Positions 57,404 to 64,000 of a stretch of DNA of 64,000 nt are shown piece after piece (the stretch's first letter is position 1; every line of letters begins with the position of its first letter). The stretch comes from Aliidiomarina taiwanensis (GTDB lineage Bacteria; Pseudomonadota; Gammaproteobacteria; Enterobacterales; Alteromonadaceae), in the NCBI RefSeq assembly GCF_003987015.1, contig NZ_PIPQ01000004.1, forward strand, positions 1 through 64,000, read 5' to 3'. Below the pieces are notes generated by a model that worked only from the letters and a program-made list of their open reading frames with translations, had not been told where the DNA came from and made no database searches. The position numbers were made by a program, and so were the translations under genes.

Positions 57404-58444
57404 ATGAAGCGACAAGAATACCACTTTGAATTACCCGACGAGTTGATTGCTCGTTACCCCCAGAAAGACCGTGCAACAAGCCGTTTGCTTCACTTAAATG
57501 GCAGCACGGGTACATGTGAACATAAACAGTTCCGCGACTTGCTTGAGTTAATTGAACCCAATGACTTGCTTGTATTTAACGACACGCGGGTTATTCCAGC
57601 GCGGCTCTTAGGGCAAAAAGTGTCGGGCGGTAAGCTTGAAGTACTGGTTGAGCGTGTGACAGGTTCGCATACTGCTTTTGCCCATGTTCGTAGCAACCGA
57701 GCTCCTAAAGTAGGTGCCGAGTTGCTGCTAGAATGTGCCGTGAAGGTTCAAGTGATTGGACGGGAAGATGCTCTGTTTGAGCTGGAATTTGATCACGAGA
57801 AGAGTGTGCTAGAATGGCTCGATACCTATGGGCACATGCCACTCCCTCCTTATATTGATAGGCCCGATGAGCAAGCGGACCGGGAACGCTATCAAACAGT
57901 GTATGGACGAAAACTTGGAGCGGTTGCAGCACCCACCGCAGGTTTACACTTCGATGAGCCCATGCTGCAAGCCTTACGTGAAAAAGGCGTGCACTTCGCC
58001 CATGTGACCCTGCATGTAGGCGCAGGCACGTTTCAGCCGGTTCGGGTAGACAATATTCTAGAGCACAAAATGCACAGTGAATATGCAGAAGTACCCACTG
58101 AAGTGGTGCAAGCCATTGCAGAAGCACGCCAGCGAGGTGGCAGGGTGATTGCCGTTGGTACTACGTCGGTGCGTTCGCTCGAGTCAGCCGCTGTGGCTGG
58201 AAATGGTGAACTAAAGCCGTTTGCCAATGAAACAGATATTTTTATTTACCCTGGCTATGAATTTAAAGTTGTCGACGCCATGCTGACCAACTTTCATTTA
58301 CCAGAGTCTACTTTAATTATGCTGGTGTCGGCCTTTGCCGGTAAAAGCCATGTCATGGGCGCATATAAAGAAGCGATTGAGCATAAGTATCGCTTCTTCA
58401 GTTATGGCGACGCCATGTTCATCAGCAAAAAAATAACGGAATAA
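57404..58444 (+). CDS. queA: tRNA preQ1(34) S-adenosylmethionine ribosyltransferase-isomerase
   Basis: QueA adds the epoxycyclopentane ring to preQ1 in tRNA, using the ribose of SAM. The 346-residue protein begins [19 protein letters not shown] and has [12 protein letters not shown] near 54-65, [13 protein letters not shown] near 172-184, [14 protein letters not shown] near 197 and the final [18 protein letters not shown]. The ATG at 57404 gives the conserved start. The next gene, tgt, follows at once and performs the preceding pathway step. Confidence 0.96.
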   Translation: MKRQEYHFELPDELIARYPQKDRATSRLLHLNGSTGTCEHKQFRDLLELIEPNDLLVFNDTRVIPARLLGQKVSGGKLEVLVERVTGSHTAFAHVRSNRAPKVGAELLLECAVKVQVIGREDALFELEFDHEKSVLEWLDTYGHMPLPPYIDRPDEQADRERYQTVYGRKLGAVAAPTAGLHFDEPMLQALREKGVHFAHVTLHVGAGTFQPVRVDNILEHKMHSEYAEVPTEVVQAIAEARQRGGRVIAVGTTSVRSLESAAVAGNGELKPFANETDIFIYPGYEFKVVDAMLTNFHLPESTLIMLVSAFAGKSHVMGAYKEAIEHKYRFFSYGDAMFISKKITE

Positions 58445-59584
<1,140 letters not shown>

Positions 59585-59624
59585 TGTATATTAAATGACC
59601 GGCTGACAACTTTAAGGACAAAAC

Positions 59625-60323
59625 ATGCTTGCAGACGATTTCTCTAATGCGTTAATACCTGTGTCTGTCGAGTTAGAGCTTAGATTTGGAACCCACAGTG
59701 AACGTGTCAGAGGCATTCTGGTTGGACAGAAGCAACACGAATACCTCATTATTGAAGTATCAAAAAAACATAATTGGGTTGAGGTACAAACGTGGTTTCA
59801 TGAAGCTGCGTCAGTAGTTATACGTGGGGTGGTGCATGACGGTCGCATTGTTGCGGGCCTGACAGAGTATATTGCTTTTAATGCAAGACCCCAGCGCATT
59901 GTATACCTAAGTTATCCTGACAAATTAGAGTCGCGCATGTTGCGCCAAGCCCCGCGCATTGATGTGGAGCTGGATGCAGTGTTACGTGCGAAACCAGGGG
60001 AAGGAGCTGCATTCCCTGAAGAGAGTGGCATTATTGAGTTAAAAGGTATTGTAAATGATGTCTCTCGCGGTGGCTTAAGTTTTAGTACCCAATTAAGTGA
60101 AGAGCTCAATATTGAGGATTTCAACGCCATTGGCGTTGAAATTGAAGTGTTTGACGGTGAAGAAAGCCTACTAAAAGCCCATGCGGAAACGCGAGCTGCA
60201 CGTATTGCAGGCGAACATGTTATCATAGGCCTTCTCGTGGATAGCGACAAAAAGCAGTTTGTGGACTCGCTAGACCATTTGATCTTGCATTCCAAAGCGA
60301 TCAAAAAGATGATCCAAGGGTAG
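59625..60323 (+). CDS. PilZ domain protein, probable c-di-GMP receptor
   Basis: This 232-residue cytoplasmic protein has an N-terminal YcgR-N/PilZN-like beta domain (about 10-100) and a PilZ domain with the c-di-GMP motifs RQAPR (107-111, of the RxxxR type) and DVSRGG (145-150, D/N-x-S-x-x-G). This is the layout of YcgR, which brakes the flagellar motor, but no flagellar gene is close by. It follows tgt by 40 bases, behind AAGGA, and precedes rpsU. The target of its c-di-GMP response is unknown. Confidence 0.87.
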   Translation: MLADDFSNALIPVSVELELRFGTHSERVRGILVGQKQHEYLIIEVSKKHNWVEVQTWFHEAASVVIRGVVHDGRIVAGLTEYIAFNARPQRIVYLSYPDKLESRMLRQAPRIDVELDAVLRAKPGEGAAFPEESGIIELKGIVNDVSRGGLSFSTQLSEELNIEDFNAIGVEIEVFDGEESLLKAHAETRAARIAGEHVIIGLLVDSDKKQFVDSLDHLILHSKAIKKMIQG

Positions 60324-60339
60324 AAAGTAGACAAAGGGC

Positions 60340-60368
60340 TTTACAGGTGCCGTTTATTTGTTTAGTAT
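60340..60368 (+). promoter_or_regulatory. Sigma-70 promoter of rpsU
   Basis: TTTACA (60340-60345) and TAGTAT (60363-60368) are separated by exactly 17 bases, about 55 bases before the rpsU ATG. It would drive the rpsU-dnaG-rpoD operon. Confidence 0.55.
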
Positions 60369-60424
60369 TCAGCACCAGTTTTTTCCAAGTTTACTAGTTA
60401 ACGAATTTTTGAGGTGAGGGGCTA

Positions 60425-60640
60425 ATGCCAGCAGTTAAATTAAAAGAGAACGAACCGTTTGACGTCGCTTTACGTCGCTTTAAGCGCTCGTGTGAGAAAG
60501 CAGGTGTACTATCTGAAGTTCGTAGCCGTGAATACTACGAAAAGCCTACAGCAGAGCGTAAGCGTAAAAAAGCAGCAGCGAAAAAGCGTCACGCGAAGAA
60601 GTTATCTCGTGAAAATGCACGTCGTACTCGCCTGTACTAA
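60425..60640 (+). CDS. rpsU: 30S ribosomal protein S21
   Basis: S21 is a small basic protein of the 30S subunit that helps mRNA binding at initiation. All 71 residues fit the family: [25 protein letters not shown] and a very basic C-terminus ([15 protein letters not shown], then [10 protein letters not shown]). It heads the macromolecular synthesis operon rpsU-dnaG-rpoD. Ribosome site GAGG lies at 60412-60419. Confidence 0.98.
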   Translation: MPAVKLKENEPFDVALRRFKRSCEKAGVLSEVRSREYYEKPTAERKRKKAAAKKRHAKKLSRENARRTRLY

Positions 60641-60701
60641 GCTTTTTGCTGGTTAAAACTAGCACTCCGATATTTGTCGGTACTGCAAAGAGTTTGACCC
60701 G

Positions 60702-60729
60702 AAAAAACCGTGTTCTGCACGGTTTTTTT
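60702..60729 (+). terminator. Terminator/attenuator between rpsU and dnaG
   Basis: The stem AAAAAACCGTG (60702-60712) and CACGGTTTTTT (60718-60728) has a 5-base loop and a T-run. In E. coli a partial terminator at this place lowers dnaG expression relative to rpsU; this hairpin is in the equivalent position. Confidence 0.88.
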
Positions 60730-60757
60730 GTGCCCACACACGGAGTACATTAAAACC

Positions 60758-62503
60758 ATGGCTGGACTAATACCAAAAGACTTTATTCAAGATCTTGTTG
60801 CACGGGCTGATATTCACTCTGTGGTTGACTCACGGGTACGTTTGAAGAAAGCCGGTCGTAATTACCAAGCTTGCTGTCCTTTCCATAGTGAAAAGTCTCC
60901 TTCCTTTACTGTAGCGCCTGACAAGCAGTTTTATCATTGTTTTGGTTGTGGTGCGCACGGCAATGCCATTGACTTTGTCATGGAGTACGACGGTTTAGAG
61001 TTTCCTGATGCAGTGGAAGTGCTAGCAGCGGAGCTTGGGCTGGAAGTGCCTCGGGAGCGTGGTGCAGGTAGAGCAGGGCGCGATCGTGCAGAGATAGAAG
61101 ACGATTACAACCTGATGGAGCGTGTTGCGCGCTTTTACATGCAGCAACTGCGTCAGCATGGGAAGTCGGCTCAAGTCATAGAGTACCTAAAAAACCGGGG
61201 CCTGACAGGGGAAACGGCGAAAGCCTTTGGTATTGGCTATGCACCCAGTGAGTGGGACAGTGTTTTAAAAGGCTTTGGGGGTAATAAAGCTGCAGAGCAA
61301 CAACTACTTGCTTTAAAACTTATTAATGAGAACGACAGCGGTCGTCGTTATGACTTTTTCCGCGATCGCTTAATCTTTCCGATCCGCGATCGGCGAGGGC
61401 GCGTGGTCGGGTTTGGTGGTCGTGTGCTCGACAATGAGCAGGGGCCAAAGTATTTAAACTCGCCGGAAACCCGGCTATTTCATAAAGGCCGTGAACTGTA
61501 TGGCTTTTATGAAATGAAACAGCATTACAAGCAGCTAGAGCAAGTGGTTATTGTGGAAGGGTATATGGACGTGGTCGCCCTAGCTCAGCATGGTGTTCGC
61601 AATGCTGTAGCTTCCCTTGGGACAGCAGCAACACCGGAGCAACTACAATTGCTGTTCCGTCAATCTCCACAAGTTATTTGCTGTTTTGATGGTGATAGAG
61701 CCGGGCGCGATGCGGCGTGGCGTGCATTAGAAAATGCATTACCTATGTTGCGTGACGGTCACGATTTACGTTTTCTCTTTCTTCCTGACGGGGACGATCC
61801 AGACTCGATCGTGCGTGCAGAAGGAAAAGAAGGTTTTTTGAAGCGGCTGGAACAAGCACAGTCATTGCGTCATTACTTTTTTGAACACTTATCCAGCCAA
61901 TATGATCTTTCCCAAGATGCTGGAAAAGGGGCCCTGATAGCAGCGGCGAAACCCTTGATAGAACGACTGCAAAGTGAGTTTTACCGCGAGCTCATGCTTG
62001 AGGAACTGGCCAATCGATTAGGCCGAGATATTTCACAGCTCGAACAAATGATAGCAAAACCCACGGTTAAAATGCCTCCGCAAACAGCCAAGCGTTCGCG
62101 GGGAACCCCTGTTGAGCGTGCCATGGGTATGCTGGTGCAGCACCCGGAGCTTGGCAAAATGGTGCCTGTAAACAATACCTTGGCTGACTTAAAAATGGAG
62201 AACGCAAAAGTATTTGTGGCATTGCACCGACAAACCAGTGGGCAAACCCTCACCACAGCGCAGCTGTTAGAGGGGTGGCGTGGTACTCGTTATGAAGAAC
62301 AATTACGAGATTTAGCCCAATGGAACCATGAAATTCTTGCAGCACACCTTGAACAAGAGTTCAAAGACACCTATATGTTCTTAATAGACCGCTATTTAGA
62401 ACAGCGGTATGAAGAATTAAAAGCTTTACCTACGGAACAGTTAACCAAGGCTCGGTTACGTGAACTTGACCAAATCTTAAGAGCCCTGAAAAAGTCTCCC
62501 TAG
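60758..62503 (+). CDS. dnaG: DNA primase
   Basis: DnaG makes RNA primers for DNA replication. The 581 residues have the CHC2 zinc-binding domain (C40, H43, C61, C64), the RNA-polymerase/TOPRIM core (VVIVEGYMDVVAL near 265-277, with FDGDRAGRDAA near 307) and the helicase-binding C-terminal domain. The ATG at 60758 gives the usual MAGLIPKDFI start, with CGGAG about 12 bases upstream. It follows the attenuator and is 117 bases before rpoD. Confidence 0.97.
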   Translation: MAGLIPKDFIQDLVARADIHSVVDSRVRLKKAGRNYQACCPFHSEKSPSFTVAPDKQFYHCFGCGAHGNAIDFVMEYDGLEFPDAVEVLAAELGLEVPRERGAGRAGRDRAEIEDDYNLMERVARFYMQQLRQHGKSAQVIEYLKNRGLTGETAKAFGIGYAPSEWDSVLKGFGGNKAAEQQLLALKLINENDSGRRYDFFRDRLIFPIRDRRGRVVGFGGRVLDNEQGPKYLNSPETRLFHKGRELYGFYEMKQHYKQLEQVVIVEGYMDVVALAQHGVRNAVASLGTAATPEQLQLLFRQSPQVICCFDGDRAGRDAAWRALENALPMLRDGHDLRFLFLPDGDDPDSIVRAEGKEGFLKRLEQAQSLRHYFFEHLSSQYDLSQDAGKGALIAAAKPLIERLQSEFYRELMLEELANRLGRDISQLEQMIAKPTVKMPPQTAKRSRGTPVERAMGMLVQHPELGKMVPVNNTLADLKMENAKVFVALHRQTSGQTLTTAQLLEGWRGTRYEEQLRDLAQWNHEILAAHLEQEFKDTYMFLIDRYLEQRYEELKALPTEQLTKARLRELDQILRALKKSP

Positions 62504-62557
62504 CAAAGTGCTTGGGAAATATAGTTCTATTATCGGCTGGCTGAATAACCGTCTATT

Positions 62558-62566
62558 TGCTATAAT
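62558..62566 (+). promoter_or_regulatory. Extended -10 promoter before rpoD
   Basis: TG-C-TATAAT (62558-62566) is a perfect extended -10 element in the dnaG-rpoD gap, about 55 bases before the rpoD ATG. It would let rpoD be transcribed apart from rpsU and dnaG. No strong -35 box is seen. Confidence 0.6.
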
Positions 62567-62620
62567 ATGCGGTCATTCCAAAAGCATCCCAATAATCATT
62601 CAACTGAGGTGAACGCCTGT

Positions 62621-64000
62621 ATGCAGACTCGGCAGTCGCAACTGAAACTTCTTATTGCTAAGGGAAAAGAGCAAGGGTATTTAACTTTTGCTGAAGTGAA
62701 CGATCACTTACCCCAAGACATTGTAGATTCAGACCAAATCGAAGATATAGTTCGCATGATTAACGACATGGGTATCAAGGTGTTTGAAAATGCACCAGAT
62801 GCCGATGAGCTTATGATGAGCGAAGACGCAGCTGACGAAGATGCAGCTGAAGCGGCAGCAGCAGCACTCGCTACTGTTGAAAGTGAAATTGGCCGAACCA
62901 CAGACCCTGTACGTATGTATATGCGTGAAATGGGAACGGTGGAGCTCCTGACTCGTGAAGACGAAATTGCTATTGCAAAGCGGATAGAACAAGGTATTAA
63001 CCAAGTCCAATCGTCCATTGCAGAGTACCCGCAAGCTATCAAATACCTACTTGAACAGTGGGATGCTTTCGAAGCAGAAGAAATTCGCTTAACAGACATT
63101 ATTGTTGGCTTTGTTGACCCTGACGAAGTAGGGCAAGTAGCGCCAACAGCCACCCATGTTGGCTCTGAGTTAACCGAAGAGCAGCAGGAAGACGCTGACG
63201 ACGAAGACGAAACACCGGCGGAAGAAGAAGAGGAAGACACAGGTTTAGACCCTGAGTTCGCGCGTGAAAAGTTTGCAGAGCTCCGCACTCAATACGAAAA
63301 GACCTGTGCAACCATTGAAAAGCACGGGCGTGAACATGAAAAGTCGAAAGCTGAAATTGAAGCACTTGGTGAACTGTTCCGTCAATTCCAATTAGTGCCT
63401 AAGCTGTTCGACCGCTTAGTACGTGACATGCGTGAAGTGATGCACCGAGTGCGTGTGCAAGAGCGCCTTATCATGAAGCTTTGCTTAGAAAACAGCAAGC
63501 TACCGAAGCGTACCTTTGTGCAAGCCTTTGCAGGTCAAGAAAGCAGCATGGACTGGTTCGATAAACTAGTGAACAAAGGCGTGAGTTATAGTGCCGACTT
63601 AGCAGTACAGCGTGAAGAGGTTGAGCGCTGCGTGCAGAAACTGCATGAAGTTGCCGTAGAAACCGGTTTAACGATTTCCGACGTGAAAGACATTAACCGC
63701 CGCATGTCAATTGGTGAAGCCAAAGCCAGCCGAGCCAAGAAAGAAATGATTGAAGCAAACTTGCGTTTGGTTATTTCCATTGCGAAGAAGTACACCAACC
63801 GTGGCTTGCAATTCCTCGACCTAATTCAGGAAGGGAACATAGGCCTCATGAAAGCGGTTGATAAGTTTGAATATCGCCGTGGGTTTAAATTTTCAACCTA
63901 TGCCACCTGGTGGATTCGCCAAGCAATTACTCGTTCCATTGCGGACCAAGCGCGAACCATTCGTATTCCAGTGCATATGATTGAGACCATTAACAAGCTG
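62621..64000 (+). CDS. rpoD: RNA polymerase primary sigma factor RpoD (5' part)
   Basis: RpoD is the housekeeping sigma-70 factor. The first 460 codons are in the window and the frame is open at the right edge, so the gene is partial. Region 1.1 ([18 protein letters not shown]), region 1.2 ([19 protein letters not shown] near 103-121), an acidic non-conserved stretch (about 190-207), and regions 2.1-2.4 ([44 protein letters not shown]) are all visible, ending at IETINKL in region 3. GAGGTGA (62606-62612) precedes the ATG at eight bases. Confidence 0.98.
   Translation, partial: MQTRQSQLKLLIAKGKEQGYLTFAEVNDHLPQDIVDSDQIEDIVRMINDMGIKVFENAPDADELMMSEDAADEDAAEAAAAALATVESEIGRTTDPVRMYMREMGTVELLTREDEIAIAKRIEQGINQVQSSIAEYPQAIKYLLEQWDAFEAEEIRLTDIIVGFVDPDEVGQVAPTATHVGSELTEEQQEDADDEDETPAEEEEEDTGLDPEFAREKFAELRTQYEKTCATIEKHGREHEKSKAEIEALGELFRQFQLVPKLFDRLVRDMREVMHRVRVQERLIMKLCLENSKLPKRTFVQAFAGQESSMDWFDKLVNKGVSYSADLAVQREEVERCVQKLHEVAVETGLTISDVKDINRRMSIGEAKASRAKKEMIEANLRLVISIAKKYTNRGLQFLDLIQEGNIGLMKAVDKFEYRRGFKFSTYATWWIRQAITRSIADQARTIRIPVHMIETINKL

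Noticed and set aside
62704-63288. Long serine-rich open frame (194 codons) on the minus strand
   Set aside because: It is antisense to rpoD; the serine richness comes from the acidic codons of sigma-70 read backwards.

Overview
The window is a stretch of housekeeping chromosome from a gammaproteobacterium. Gene order (lptD-surA-pdxA-rsmA-apaG-apaH; dksA-pcnB-folK-panB-panC; ruvX-yqgE-gshB-rsmE-metK; tkt-epd-pgk-fba; rpsU-dnaG-rpoD) and the uncharacterised families present (TIGR04219, TIGR03899, DUF3530, DUF481, PanP) point to the Alteromonadales/Vibrionales side of the class. An Idiomarina-like organism is my best guess; this is inference from content and order, not from a search. Coding density is very high and many neighbouring genes overlap by 1 to 13 bases. 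I see no rRNA, tRNA, prophage, insertion sequence or CRISPR array.

Layout. 1-447: no gene; three REP-like palindromes with a GTAG head, a 48-base direct repeat, then a sigma-54 promoter with an IHF site in front of a small membrane protein (448). 881-4168: outer-membrane barrel, TIGR03899 protein, ppa, fbp. 4326-8742 (+): mpl-ubiX-yadG-yadH-trmB-like, tightly packed. 8737-15371 (-): panP, panC, panB, folK, pcnB, dksA, sfsA. 15482-21587 (+): pepB, hrpB, mrcB. 21646-26192 (-): maeA, hemL, pyrB, hemJ. 26279-29429 (+): DUF6776-like protein, erpA, DUF3718-like protein, pepQ. 29453-31886 (-): anmK, mepM; then tyrS (+). 33302-41945 (-): chemoreceptor, apaH, apaG, rsmA, pdxA, surA, lptD. 42066-44554 (+): amgK, murU, djlA. 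44551-50293 (-): DUF3530 protein, rluA, an unknown 96-residue protein, ruvX, yqgE, gshB, rsmE, metK. 50576-55952 (+): tkt, epd, pgk, fba. 56094-64000 (+): DUF481 protein, cyclic-nucleotide-binding protein, queA, tgt, PilZ protein, rpsU, dnaG and rpoD, which runs off the right edge.

How the genes fit together. Pantothenate synthesis is grouped as panB-panC-panP, with the PLP enzyme PanP supplying beta-alanine in place of PanD. Cell-wall recycling is well represented: Mpl (tripeptide reuse), AnmK, AmgK and MurU (MurNAc reuse), with MepM and PBP1b for wall growth. PLP is made through Epd and PdxA and used by HemL and PanP. Fbp, Tkt, Epd, Pgk, Fba and MaeA form a glycolysis/gluconeogenesis and pentose-phosphate set. 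LptD, SurA and three further predicted outer-membrane or secreted proteins concern the envelope. QueA and Tgt make queuosine; RsmA, RsmE, RluA and the TrmB-like protein are RNA-modification enzymes.

I did not find a clearly new multi-gene system. The items most worth a second look are the REP/sigma-54/IHF arrangement at the left edge, the diverged TrmB-like methyltransferase, the metK MetJ operator, a perfect inverted repeat between dksA and pcnB, and several small uncharacterised proteins.
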